A stretch of DNA of 64,000 bases, taken from contig CAVVAJ010000005.1 in the NCBI GenBank assembly GCA_963746255.1, forward strand, positions 1-64,000. Reading direction: 5' to 3'. The notes under the pieces were generated by a model. That model was not told the DNA's origin. It made no database searches and saw only the letters and a list, made by a program, of their open reading frames with translations. Shown in pieces: positions 8,757 to 16,750 of this stretch. Position 1 is the first letter of the stretch. Every line of letters begins with the position of its first letter. The translations under genes were made by a program, and so were the position numbers. The DNA comes from DAOVXM01 sp963746255. Its GTDB lineage: Bacteria > Chloroflexota > Anaerolineae > Anaerolineales > UBA4823.

Positions 8757-9113
8757 TTATTTGGGTGTTTTTGTTAGTTGTAGGCCTAGGGGTTTTAGTC
8801 TTTGAAAGTGTTGATCTTTTGTTTGTAGCGCCAAGTTGTGGGCTATTGCTGTAGCAGCGATGATGAGATCTGCGTCTGGGATCTGTGATCCGTCGGTTCT
8901 GAGTTTTTGGTATAGGGTGCAGTATGTTTCTATGGTTTTGTTGTCTATGTTTAGTAGTGTGAAGCTTTCTTCGAGGAGTTCTTTTATGTTGGGTCTTTTT
9001 TTGGTTTCTATTCCTCTTAGCGTTTCGATGAGGGTTATCGGGGAGATGGCTCCAGGTTGGTGTTTTTTTGTTTTGATCATTTCTATTAGGGTGTCTGTGT
9101 CGAGGAGGTTCAT
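8757..9113 (-). CDS. vapC: VapC-type PIN-domain toxin
   Basis: 118 residues. The N-terminus MNLLDTDTLIEMI carries the first acidic pair of PIN nucleases. The middle glutamate is in SPITLIETLRG, the third acidic cluster in IPDADLIIAATAI, and the last aspartate in QTKDQHFQRL. All four acidic positions of the Mg-dependent ribonuclease site are present. The start codon overlaps the stop of the upstream antitoxin frame, as usual for vapBC pairs. The toxin looks intact even though the antitoxin frame is interrupted. Confidence 0.85.
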   Translation of the reverse strand: MNLLDTDTLIEMIKTKKHQPGAISPITLIETLRGIETKKRPNIKELLEESFTLLNIDNKTIETYCTLYQKLRTDGSQIPDADLIIAATAIAHNLALQTKDQHFQRLKPLGLQLTKTPK

Positions 9114-9336
9114 CTGAGTTCGAATTTCTCCCTGAATTCTTTGCTTGATTCTGTCATGGTCTTTAGGTCTTCTTCGGTGAGGGTTTCTGTCAGTTTTTCG
9201 AAGGCTTTTTTGCTTTTTAGTCTATTTGCTTCAGTGTATAATTTAGTATGAATTCGCCCCATTCCTGTTTGCCTTTAGCTGTTTCTAGGCGGCTTTTTAT
9301 TTCTGCAGGAACGGATATTGTTGCGTATTTTTTCAT
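9110..9336 (-). CDS. vapB: VapB-type antitoxin, one frameshift
   Basis: The frame starts at ATG 9336 as MKKYATISVPAEIKSRLE, a ribbon-helix-helix start common in archaeal VapB proteins. After about 38 codons it breaks near 9240 and continues one frame over with EANRLKSKKAFEKL to the TGA at 9110-9112, which overlaps the toxin ATG. A single-base indel restores about 75 residues. An intact toxin beside a broken antitoxin would be lethal, so a sequence error is more likely than a real mutation. Confidence 0.6.
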
Positions 9337-9340
9337 GGTC

Positions 9341-9372
9341 ATCACTATATAGTTATATAATTATATGGTGAT
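9341..9372. promoter_or_regulatory. Probable vapBC operator and promoter
   Basis: ATCACTATATA at 9341-9351 is mirrored at 9362-9372 (TATATGGTGAT) with one mismatch, directly upstream of the antitoxin start. The AT-rich core could also be the TATA box. Ribbon-helix-helix antitoxins commonly bind such palindromes to autoregulate. Confidence 0.5.
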
Positions 9373-9466
9373 TTATATCCTTGCCGCATTCACCAAACCA
9401 AACAAGCTAAGCCACTTGTGGAATTTGGCGAACTTTAAAAGAAGAAGGATTGAAGAAAAAATGTAG

Positions 9467-9480
9467 CCGTCCTACTTCTA
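9467..9480. repeat. Solo right-end sequence of the two-gene element family
   Basis: CCGTCCTACTTCTA matches the right end of the element at 19369-19382 (CCGTCCTTCTTCTA) with one mismatch. The A/G-rich run before it also resembles the sequence before the full element end. It abuts a truncated DUF1801 reading frame. Confidence 0.45.
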
Positions 9481-9483
9481 TTA

Positions 9484-9680
9484 GGTAATGATTCAGCACC
9501 AAATGCCAAAGAGGCAATCAGTTATCAGATGCCCACTTTCAAATTAAAGCGAAATTTGGTCCATTTTGCAGCATACAAAGATCATGTTGGTTTTTATCCA
9601 ACGCATCAGGAATTAATGAATTCAAAAAACATGAAATAACACAATTAATTGATTACATCAAAGACAAATCTGCTGATTCA
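9484..9680 (+). pseudogene. DUF1801-like fragment cut at its 5' end
   Basis: The frame reads NDSAPNAKEAISYQMPTFKL, then LVHFAAYKDHVGFYPT. It then shifts frame to a segment with INEFKKHEITQLIDYIKD. This is the core of DUF1801/YdhG-type proteins (EAISYxMPxFK, VYFAAxKxHIGFYP). The N-terminal half is missing, and the fragment begins four bases after the solo element end at 9467-9480. That suggests insertion of an element and later deletion. Confidence 0.55.
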
Positions 9681-10355
9681 GAAGTATATTGGGTTTGTAT
9701 TCTGTTCTGTTTTGGTATTTTGGGTTGGGTTTTGTCTTTTGTTTCTTTCTATGGCTTCTTGAATGACATTTTTTACATTTTCACATCCTACATATCTTGT
9801 TTCCAGGATGTCAAGACCAGTATCTAGTTTTTCCACTTGTTTAGTTAACTCAGAACTATTGCCCAGGGTATCAAGAAGAATTATTCCTCTTATATCTTTG
9901 AATAGCTCTTTTAGAGCGATTTGATCAAATCCTTCTTTTCGGATCATATCCTTGGCATGTTGGAAAAAATCTGTCATTCCGGGTGAGAGGAACACAAGAT
10001 CTTGATTAGGATCAGTTTCTAAGGATTTTCCTTTTCCTCCTAACTGACAGTCAATGCAATTCAATGCATCAATTTTTTCGATGTTATATTCTTCTGCTAG
10101 TTTATTCATTTGATCTTTCATGCCTAAGCAGAGGTCACCATAGACGAGAATTACATTTCCAGGGTATTGCTGTAGTGCGTTTTCAATTACTGGGCGCAAG
10201 TTTTTTTCTATCTGGGCATAATCCACGTGGAAATATTTGCTGACGAAAACCATTTCTGCATCTAATTCACCTTGCTGAACCAGTTTCTTAATTTCGTTTT
10301 TTAAGACACTGCAGGAGACCAAACAGGGTCGAGAATTAGATTTTATATTAGTCAT
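9678..10355 (-). CDS. DUF1638-family protein
   Basis: 225 residues from ATG 10355; a TTG two codons earlier is possible. After a short N-terminal strand with LVSCSVLKNE come FHVDYAQIEKNL, a hydrophobic strand VILVYGDLC, and a segment containing NCIDC. That cysteine/histidine layout is typical of DUF1638. In methanogens and relatives this family is often encoded near corrinoid methyltransferases, but no such gene lies here. The final 20 residues are Asn/Gln-rich. The function is unknown and a metal- or cofactor-related role is only inferred. Confidence 0.7.
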   Translation of the reverse strand: MTNIKSNSRPCLVSCSVLKNEIKKLVQQGELDAEMVFVSKYFHVDYAQIEKNLRPVIENALQQYPGNVILVYGDLCLGMKDQMNKLAEEYNIEKIDALNCIDCQLGGKGKSLETDPNQDLVFLSPGMTDFFQHAKDMIRKEGFDQIALKELFKDIRGIILLDTLGNSSELTKQVEKLDTGLDILETRYVGCENVKNVIQEAIERNKRQNPTQNTKTEQNTNPIYF

Positions 10356-10409
10356 ATTCAAATCTCACATTTATTAGAATTTGAATAATTATATCTTTTT
10401 GGCGGTGTC

Positions 10410-10826
10410 TTATTTTATGTGCTCGCGATTTTCGAAATATGCTTTTAAAGGTTTCCAATAGAAGTCTTCCCATCCTTGCTTTAAATCTGATTCTTGGGAA
10501 GCAGGGACATCGGAATGCACCATTTTTATCTCTGTTTTACCATCTAATTCTGTAAAAGTTAATTCCAATCTAGATGGAGGAAAATTTTGAGGCCATTCAC
10601 TTGTGACCCATTCCTGTAATATTCTTTTTCCTTTCTCAAGCTCGAGGTTTTTTGCTTGAATATATCCATCCCATGCTGTAAATTTACTTCCAATAGTCGA
10701 TTTTCCTGTAGCCTTACTCCCAGTAAATTCAGTATGTTTTTTTGGATCCATCAAAGCGTCATAAACCTCATTTGGGGAAGCCTTGATGATAACCTTTTGA
10801 ATAATTGTTGATTTTTTAATTGTCAA
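10410..10826 (-). CDS. SRPBCC / AHA1-like domain protein
   Basis: 138 residues from a TTG start with a good AGAGGTAGG ribosome site. IIQKVIIKASPNEVYDALMD is the standard first strand and helix of the START/Bet v1 (SRPBCC) fold. It is followed by KAT…SKFTAWDGYI and a C-terminal long helix, WEDFYWKPLKAYF. This is the AHA1-like (activator of Hsp90 ATPase homologue) branch, whose small single-domain members bind hydrophobic ligands. There is no operon partner closer than about 50 bases. Confidence 0.8.
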   Translation of the reverse strand: MTIKKSTIIQKVIIKASPNEVYDALMDPKKHTEFTGSKATGKSTIGSKFTAWDGYIQAKNLELEKGKRILQEWVTSEWPQNFPPSRLELTFTELDGKTEIKMVHSDVPASQESDLKQGWEDFYWKPLKAYFENREHIK

Positions 10827-10873
10827 ATGACCTACCTCTTTTTTAAGATAAATACCATTTTTTAGACCAATTA

Positions 10874-11440
10874 TTACATTTCATGATTTATGTTTTCTCC
10901 AACACTGTAGAGAAATATTTGTGCTGTAGATGGACCTAATCTAGAGAATTTCTTTGATAACTCCTTTATTACATATGCATAATTGTTTGATTTGTTTAGA
11001 CTATCAATATACTTCTGGAATGATCCGTATTCTTGTTTTATTTTCTGAAATTCTTTGGCATTGTTTATTGTAGCAATAATCTTTGCTCCATTTCTTACAA
11101 TTCCAGAATCCTGCATCAATCGCTCAAAATCAGAATCATCAAACCGAACAACATCATCGATAGAAAAGTCTCTAAAAGCCGTTCGAAAATTAGGCCATTT
11201 TTTATCTATAACTTTCCAGTTTAGACCTCCCTGAAAAATTATTCGCGTCATATTTTCAAAGTAGCCTTTGTCATCAGGTCGATTATTTCTATACATCCAA
11301 TCTGGAGGACCAGCTTGATTACTCAAAATCTCACCAAATACACAAACTTTTTTCTTCAAGTTATATTTTACTTTTGCGCATGCACCGACATAACTTGAAA
11401 GGAGATGATAATAGTGGCTCTGCAAATAGCCTGTTATCAT
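10874..11440 (-). CDS. DNA-3-methyladenine glycosylase I family protein
   Basis: 188 residues. From about residue 60 the sequence follows the TagI family: YFENMTRIIFQGGLNWKVID, KKWPNFRTAF, then SGIVRNGAKIIATINNAK and YAYVIKELSKKF. The family removes alkylated adenine from DNA by base excision. The N-terminal 45 residues, including CAKVKYNLKKKVCVFG, do not match the family, and the true start may lie nearer MYRNNRP at about residue 49. The usual zinc-binding C-terminal residues are not evident in this shorter protein. Confidence 0.75.
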   Translation of the reverse strand: MITGYLQSHYYHLLSSYVGACAKVKYNLKKKVCVFGEILSNQAGPPDWMYRNNRPDDKGYFENMTRIIFQGGLNWKVIDKKWPNFRTAFRDFSIDDVVRFDDSDFERLMQDSGIVRNGAKIIATINNAKEFQKIKQEYGSFQKYIDSLNKSNNYAYVIKELSKKFSRLGPSTAQIFLYSVGENINHEM

Positions 11441-11493
11441 CTTCTAATTTAAATTTGCAAAACTATATTCCAAAAACAAGTCCCAAAGTATGG

Positions 11494-12060
11494 TTTAGAA
11501 GTTGATGAACGGTCTTGATTATGTCCCATTTGTCCCCTCTGTCCCAAAATTGGTTACCCCGAAAATGTTTGATTCAAACAAAAATGGTAAAGTAGGGGAG
11601 GTTGTGGATTCTGGGACAACTGGGACAGGTGGGACAGTTGCATCATCTGACGAAGCTGGTTATTTTCCTGAAGGGCAGTTTCCGGCTTGTTTCTCTTGTC
11701 ATTTGGCGATTACTCAGCTTTCTGATTTGACGAATATTGATGGTAAGCCTATTCATGTGTGCTGTAAGGCGAAGATTGAAGCTCAAATGAAATCAAAAGA
11801 TCCTAAGGATGGGGCTTTGTGATGGTATTATTTCGATTAGGAAAAGTTGATTATTTTTTATATCTGGAGATGTTTGTTTTGTCTAAAGGTAAACCTTGGT
11901 CTCAAGTGCAAGTAAACCAGCTACGGGAACTTCGTGAGAATGGAAAAACAGTAATAGAGATTGCACAGTTGATGGAAAAAAGTGCTGATGCAGTTAAGCA
12001 GAAATTAAGGCGTCTTGGGTTAAAAGTAGTAACCCTCGAAAACACTGAGGGATCTACTAC
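11494..12060 (+). mobile_element. Truncated copy 1 of a two-gene repeated element
   Basis: From TAGAAGTTGATGAACGG the sequence matches 18494-19060. The first ~380 bases are identical; the rest carries scattered substitutions. Homology ends at about 12060, inside the second gene, where unrelated DNA begins. No right end is found here. Confidence 0.7.
11505..11822 (+). CDS. Element protein 1: small zinc-finger-like protein (copy 1)
   Basis: 105 residues from ATG 11505; a TTG lies one codon upstream. The N-terminus has a VPFVPSVP repeat, then a GTTGTGGT segment. The C-terminal half has FPACFSCHLAI and, about 25 residues later, HVCCKAKIEAQ, which gives a C-x2-C…C-C set that could bind zinc. The start codon overlaps the element's left-end motif. 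The nucleotide sequence is identical to the copy at 18502. I do not recognise the family. The pairing with a helix-turn-helix gene suggests a DNA-related function for the element. Confidence 0.65.
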   Translation: MNGLDYVPFVPSVPKLVTPKMFDSNKNGKVGEVVDSGTTGTGGTVASSDEAGYFPEGQFPACFSCHLAITQLSDLTNIDGKPIHVCCKAKIEAQMKSKDPKDGAL

Positions 12061-12289
12061 TTCCGGGAGATATACTATTGAATTTTATGTTATGCTTTAC
12101 GCATGCACACACGTTCATAGGTGGAGATACCCTCAAAACTCCCCTTTAATAACTCAACAAAACGAAGGAAATGGCTGTTCATTCCATGATAGTGATATCA
12201 CCACGGTGTTTTTGCAAAACTCCCCCTTTTTCTCATTTACTTATGATAATCAATATCTTTGCTTCATAACGGTTAGAAGCAGAAAATAA
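11879..12289 (+). pseudogene. Element protein 2: helix-turn-helix protein, C-terminus replaced (copy 1)
   Basis: It starts at TTG 11879 after a CTGGAGATG ribosome site. Residues 1-55 read KPWSQVQVNQLRELRENGK and then a helix-turn-helix with EIAQLMEKSADAVKQKLRRL, a Myb/SANT- or GcrA-like DNA-binding unit. After about residue 60 the frame runs into DNA unrelated to copy 2 and has a Cys/His/Phe-rich, non-protein-like composition. The native C-terminal helical half, present at 18903-19322, is missing. This copy is therefore truncated, although its DNA-binding part could still be made. Confidence 0.6.
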
Positions 12290-12327
12290 TCATCAGATAA
12301 CGTAAATGTTTGGTTCTGGTGAACCCA

Positions 12328-12588
12328 ATGAATTTGCAGGAAACACAAGGAAAAATGATTTTTGCCCTAAGCAATCCTCTTCGATGTTGGATTATTGAAC
12401 TTTTGAAATCTCATAGGGCACTCAGTTCATCTGACCTCGCAAGTATATTAAACATTAGTTTGGGCAGATGTTACTATCATCTTGACAATTTAACTGGTTT
12501 AGTTAAACAAGATAAAGAACAACGATACTTTTTGAGCGAGGAAGGAATAATAGCCTTTCAATTATTAGTTGAACCAAAAGAACTTTAG
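12328..12588 (+). CDS. ArsR-like winged-helix protein
   Basis: 86 residues from ATG 12328, preceded by GGTG; upstream GTG and TTG starts are possible. MIFALSNPLRCWIIELLK is the typical first helix pair of ArsR/HTH_20-type regulators. It is followed by SSSDLASILNISLGRCYYHL, the recognition helix region, and then a short wing (KEQRYFLSEEG). There is no ligand-binding domain. It is probably a small transcription regulator of unknown target. Confidence 0.7.
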   Translation: MNLQETQGKMIFALSNPLRCWIIELLKSHRALSSSDLASILNISLGRCYYHLDNLTGLVKQDKEQRYFLSEEGIIAFQLLVEPKEL

Positions 12589-12643
12589 AGAATCAATCGT
12601 CAGAATCGTAAAGTGATATTCTAAGGGTTACATTGGTGATGAA

Positions 12644-12672
12644 GGGGTGCGGGGAGTGGGATTCGCACCCAA
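12644..12672 (-). other. Possible tRNA 3'-end fragment
   Basis: On the minus strand the sequence reads TTGGGTGCGAATCCCA, like a T-arm with loop TGCGAAT. It is followed by CTCCCCGCACC, like an acceptor strand and CC end. No D-arm or anticodon arm lies upstream. Such 3' tails often mark attachment sites of integrated elements; an inverted-repeat hairpin is the alternative reading. Confidence 0.35.
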
Positions 12673-12810
12673 ATTTACCAGTAAAATATGAAAGAAATCT
12701 TAGATTGTATCTTTCAATATATTGTCTATAAAATTTCTTGGTGAAATTTACGTGTTTTTTGGTAGAAGTTGATAATTTCTGTTAAAGTTTTGTCAGTTTC
12801 AGAAAGTAAT

Positions 12811-13050
12811 TTACTTTTCTCCCTCGATTATGATCATGGTAAGGGTTGATCGAACTTTATCGAGCCGTCTCACATTCCAAGTAACAATCTCTTTGAGTTT
12901 ATCCATGGTATCTGCACCGACCTTAGCTACTATATCGTAAACACCGTAAACCATGTAAGATTCTTTGACTGCATCAATCTTCCTTAACTCATCTAAAACT
13001 TCTTGTTCAGAACCTGTCTCCGTGTTTATCAACACTAAAGCCATTCCCAT
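12811..13050 (-). CDS. Stand-alone Lrp/AsnC ligand-binding (RAM) domain protein
   Basis: 79 residues: ALVLINTETGSEQEVLDELR, then VYGVYDIVAKVGADTMDKL and a final strand STLTMIII. This is the alpha/beta sandwich RAM domain of Lrp/AsnC regulators without the helix-turn-helix half. Such single-domain proteins bind amino acids and can assemble with full-length Lrp proteins. It lies alone, and its target and ligand cannot be read from the sequence. Confidence 0.85.
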   Translation of the reverse strand: MGMALVLINTETGSEQEVLDELRKIDAVKESYMVYGVYDIVAKVGADTMDKLKEIVTWNVRRLDKVRSTLTMIIIEGEK

Positions 13051-13162
13051 GTAACCATCTCCACAATCTAATGTTACTTATTCTACCTAAAAAATTTGTT
13101 ACCTAAAATATTAAAAAACACAACAAATAATGAATGTTTTCCAAGTCGCTTTTTTTATATTA

Positions 13163-13193
13163 TGGCTTAAATTTTAACCCCCCAAACCCAAAC
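13163..13193. repeat. AT-rich interspersed palindrome, copy 2
   Basis: GGCTTAAATTTTAACCCC followed by CCAAACCC. It has the same core and C/A arm as at 7518, but the G/T arm is mostly lost. Confidence 0.5.
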
Positions 13194-13281
13194 TAAGACG
13201 TATCCATGGAAATGGCTGTTCGTAACAGCGTTTGTGATAGCACCCGTTTTTCTCCCGCAACTTCTCCTTTTTTAAATTTTG

Positions 13282-13539
13282 TTATGTATTCGATTTTTTA
13301 TAATATTCTTGTCGTAGGTCTTCAACTTTCTTTTGTAAATAATCACTGAAACCTGCTTCAACGTCACTTTCAGGATTTATTCCTTTTGTATCACGTGTTG
13401 ACAAAAAGAAACCACAATTTGAACAAATCCATGTTCCATATGTTTTTTCAGGTATATTACCACCTACTTGCATTATTGAAAATGGAAGTAATACTTCTTG
13501 TTTACAAATAGGACAAACTGGCTTTTTGAATTCACTCAA
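13282..13539 (-). CDS. Small zinc-ribbon protein
   Basis: 85 residues with two CxxC knuckles, VCPICKQ near residue 9 and WICSNCGFF near 38. Together they form a treble-clef or zinc-ribbon fold with about 25 residues between knuckles. The C-terminal third is a charged helix (YLQKKVEDLRQEYYKK). No specific family is recognised. Such proteins often bind nucleic acid or serve as adaptors. Confidence 0.55.
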   Translation of the reverse strand: MSEFKKPVCPICKQEVLLPFSIMQVGGNIPEKTYGTWICSNCGFFLSTRDTKGINPESDVEAGFSDYLQKKVEDLRQEYYKKSNT

Positions 13540-13674
13540 TTCCTACACCCATAATATAATATTATTTTTACCTGTAAAAGAAACTTGTCCTTGCAAAAAA
13601 TTGAAATGCGCTCGCGGTGTCTTTCTGTATGTTTTATTCCCCTTTTCTACGCTCCCATTACTTAGCGCGCGCTA

Positions 13675-14294
13675 TTATGAAAGTGTATATTTGTCTACTA
13701 TTATAGTTCCTAATCTTAGAGTGGCTGTATGAATAATTGGCTTAACCTTCCAAGCTAAACCTAAATTTGTTTCTATTTCAGCATGTATTTCTTTTTCTTC
13801 TCCGGGTTGGATGGTATCAAGTAATGCATAACCCTCTCCGAGCAAATAATCACCATAAGTCCCACCGTCTCCAATTCTTTTCAAAAAAATAACTAATCCC
13901 GTAACGACATTGTTTCCATTGTTTTTTATTGTGATGTAAGCATCGAAAAATAATGCCACTCCAACTGGAGTGTTTATATTCTCTATGACGAGAGCGATAT
14001 GATCTTTACGTCATAGACTGGATTTTCAAATTCATGAATACGATTTTCAAGTTCAAGGATTTGCGCATCAAGTTCACTGCTTCGGTTTTGTAAATTTATG
14101 ATTTGATTTTCAAGTTGACCTATCTGGTTCTGCAACTCACTGTTTTGGCTCGGCATGTCATCGATTTGATAGTATAAGATTCCACACACAGAACTCAGCA
14201 AGATAATGACGATTGCTAGAACAGCAACCAACTTGTTCACGTAACCTACCCCTAAAGGTACAGCTGAAGCAGTAGTGAAAAAGCTTTTTGTCAA
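13675..14294 (-). CDS. Membrane-anchored coiled-coil protein with beta domain, one frameshift
   Basis: The upstream frame (13983-14294) has an N-terminal membrane helix (KLVAVLAIVIILLSSVCGIL) and then a heptad coiled coil built of repeats such as LQNQIGQLENQI. It stops just after NPVYDVKII. The second frame (13675-13959), extended upstream, reads LVIENINTPVGVALFFDAYI and continues with a beta-rich domain of about 90 residues (ITIKNNGNNVVTG). The two join naturally at about 13985 by a one-base shift. This gives a surface protein of about 205 residues whose coiled-coil stalk holds an FxLYD-like beta domain outside the cell. The function is unknown. Confidence 0.6.
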
Positions 14295-14428
14295 GAAATC
14301 TTGACCAGATAAAACAGAAATGGGTCAAGAAAAATTGACCAAATACTGATTTTGCTTTTGTGTGTCAGTCAGCATAGTAGTAGTGGTTGTTTCAGTCATT
14401 ACAGTCGTCGTCGTAGACGTTGATATTT

Positions 14429-14456
14429 TGGGTTTGGGATTAAATTTTAACCCCAA
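14429..14456. repeat. AT-rich interspersed palindrome, copy 3
   Basis: TGGGTTTGGGATTAAATTTT followed by AACCCCAA, between the coiled-coil membrane gene and the transglutaminase-like gene. Confidence 0.55.
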
Positions 14457-14567
14457 TCGTTTACTTGTTCACGTTTACGTATTTTCTCCCCTGTTCATTC
14501 TTATTCTGCGCGCGCATCCAAGGGTAAAAAAATAGGTTTAAATTGAAGTAGTGATTATGCTTTTCCA

Positions 14568-16532
14568 ATGTTTATGGATATTAAAAGTTATAGAAGAGTG
14601 TGCTTGATCATTATCTTTCTTTCGCTGATTTTGATCATACCAAGAGAGTCTTTTTCAAGCAATTATGACCAGACATATACCTTTAGTACCAAAGTTGGCA
14701 TCATTGAAAACAATCATAAAATCCATATTTCAGTTCCTTCATCAGTGTATGATTATTACCAAACACTGAACCCTAATACATTAGGAATTGAAGGCTTTTC
14801 AAAATTTGTGACGCCAAATGTGTTCAGGTCAGTTGCTGAAAACATCCAAAACGTTACAAGTAACAATCCATACAGCGATGAAATTTTCGCTAATGTTGTA
14901 TTAGATATTGTTCATCAAATTCCATACCAAAAAACTAGTACAAAATTCCCAGCTGAAACTATTTTTGAAAACTCAGGAGATTGTGACACGCTATCTCTAT
15001 TGACTGCCTCAATAATGAAAGCAGGAAATTTGGATGTTGTCCTTCTTTTCTACGAGGATTATCCTGTCAACCACATGAATATTGGCGTCCATTTACCGAG
15101 GGACCCAATTTATTGTTCAAGGCGAGACAATCCCCTCTATTATGAATATGATGGAAAAAAATATTTTACAGCTGAAACCACAGGAGAAAATTGGCGAGTG
15201 GGAGACCAACCACAGAGTTATATTAAATCTGAACCCAAAATAATTCCTATAAATAATAATGAAAATGCTTCAATTGCAGAGATCTCATCAAGTCTAGACA
15301 ATCCCTTAATTCCTTCCTTGATTTCGCTTAGCTTAATTCCAGAATTTTTAAGGATTGAAGAGTTGGGAACTAACATCACAATTGTAGGTTCAATTTCTCC
15401 AGTATACCCAAAACAAAAAGTGATAGTAAATGTAAAACACGAAACAAACCAGCTTTATTTCCACAAGGCAGTAACTACCGACGAGTTTGGTAATTACACG
15501 TTACCTTTGAACCTTAACAAAACAGGAAAATTTACGATCCAAACAAGCTGGAATGGTATTAATAATTACGCAGGCTCAGACAGTGATATTCTCACAGTAA
15601 ATATTGGATTGAATCAATTTTTGGATAAACACGAGGTAATCCAAACAGAAACAGTTGGATCAGATTACATTCAAATACCTACATTGGATTCTCTTGGTTC
15701 CATGATCCTCAGTAATCAACAGATCAAAGAAATTCTTGAAAAAAATTTTACTGGAGCAGACGTTTTTATTAGTAATGAATTTATTATTCTTGGGTCTGAT
15801 GAACCGTTTTTAACTGAACAAATAATAACAATACCTGAATTCGAACAGACAATAGTTAAACGGGGAAATATTTTTACTAGAAAAGTACCTGAGCAAATAG
15901 TTACGATACCCAACTATAGAAGCCGGTTAGATAATCACCTTGAATTTACACTTATTAAAAATGGCAAAGAAGATTACAGTTTAACCGTGAGATTGCTGGA
16001 TAATTATGATTTAACTCAAATAATCATTGGATCTGATGTTCGACTGATTAACGCGTCAAGTTATGTGAAAGAAAATCTATGGTATCATTTTGGCATAAAT
16101 TTTTCTGAGGATCAGATTATTGTTGAATTATTTGACGAAAATGGTGTTGTTTTAACAAAAATAGCTTCAACAGATGATCCGGCTAATTCCACCAGAGAAT
16201 ATAGAATTCTAATGAAATATGATCCAGATTCAATAATTGTTCTTAAAAATTTACAGACAACAATTCTAGATCAACCTATTCAATTAGTCAAAAAAATTGA
16301 AGCGCCTTCATTTTATGTTCCGGACATGAAAATCGTGGAAGACTCTGAACTGACAGAACAAACAGAGATACCAGAAATTAAAGAACCTCCAGCAGAAGAA
16401 CTGAACCAAGAATTTAACTTCTCCCCAATACTTATTTTAATTGCAGCTTTATCAATCGGATCAATAGTTGCCTTTATGTTTCGAGGGTTTAGAAAACGAA
16501 AATCTTTGCCTAAATTCATACAAAAAGAGTGA
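14568..16532 (+). CDS. Secreted transglutaminase-like domain protein with C-terminal membrane anchor
   Basis: 654 residues. A signal peptide or anchor lies at about residues 10-30 (VCLIIIFLSLILIIP). The transglutaminase-like core spans about 100-200, with the catalytic cysteine at 139 in NSGDCDTLSLL and the histidine at 169 in YPVNHMNIGV. An aspartate or glutamate about 35 residues later would complete the triad. Residues of about 270-345 form an Ig-like beta domain (VTTDEFGNYTLPLNL). A C-terminal membrane helix lies near 627-645 and is followed by a basic tail. Archaeal proteins of this type are thought to act as cell-surface cysteine peptidases or crosslinkers. It is a single-gene unit. Confidence 0.8.
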   Translation: MFMDIKSYRRVCLIIIFLSLILIIPRESFSSNYDQTYTFSTKVGIIENNHKIHISVPSSVYDYYQTLNPNTLGIEGFSKFVTPNVFRSVAENIQNVTSNNPYSDEIFANVVLDIVHQIPYQKTSTKFPAETIFENSGDCDTLSLLTASIMKAGNLDVVLLFYEDYPVNHMNIGVHLPRDPIYCSRRDNPLYYEYDGKKYFTAETTGENWRVGDQPQSYIKSEPKIIPINNNENASIAEISSSLDNPLIPSLISLSLIPEFLRIEELGTNITIVGSISPVYPKQKVIVNVKHETNQLYFHKAVTTDEFGNYTLPLNLNKTGKFTIQTSWNGINNYAGSDSDILTVNIGLNQFLDKHEVIQTETVGSDYIQIPTLDSLGSMILSNQQIKEILEKNFTGADVFISNEFIILGSDEPFLTEQIITIPEFEQTIVKRGNIFTRKVPEQIVTIPNYRSRLDNHLEFTLIKNGKEDYSLTVRLLDNYDLTQIIIGSDVRLINASSYVKENLWYHFGINFSEDQIIVELFDENGVVLTKIASTDDPANSTREYRILMKYDPDSIIVLKNLQTTILDQPIQLVKKIEAPSFYVPDMKIVEDSELTEQTEIPEIKEPPAEELNQEFNFSPILILIAALSIGSIVAFMFRGFRKRKSLPKFIQKE

Positions 16533-16682
16533 GGGGAGAATTTTTTTGTTGGCTAGTTACCTATGTTCTGCGAGTACATAGGGGTGTAGGTGAGCTTTTA
16601 GGGGTAGATGTGCTTTTCATTTCAAGTCAAGATGACAAGGCCATTCACGAAACCTTATTCAAACCCCTTGGAGTGATTTTTT

Positions 16683-16708
16683 TGGTTAAAATTTAACCCT
16701 TAAACCCA
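16683..16708. repeat. AT-rich interspersed palindrome, copy 4
   Basis: TGGTTAAAATTTAACC is a near-perfect palindrome, followed by CTTAAACCCA. It lies between the transglutaminase-like gene and the convergent acetyltransferase, so it could act as a bidirectional terminator. Confidence 0.55.
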
Positions 16709-16750
16709 TCGTTTTCTAATGGGAACCACATTAAGGGCTTCAAAATGCAA

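Noticed and set aside
12635..12690. C/D-box guide RNA suggested by GTGATGA at 12635
   Set aside because: No CTGA box follows at a suitable distance; the tRNA-like tail explains the sequence better.
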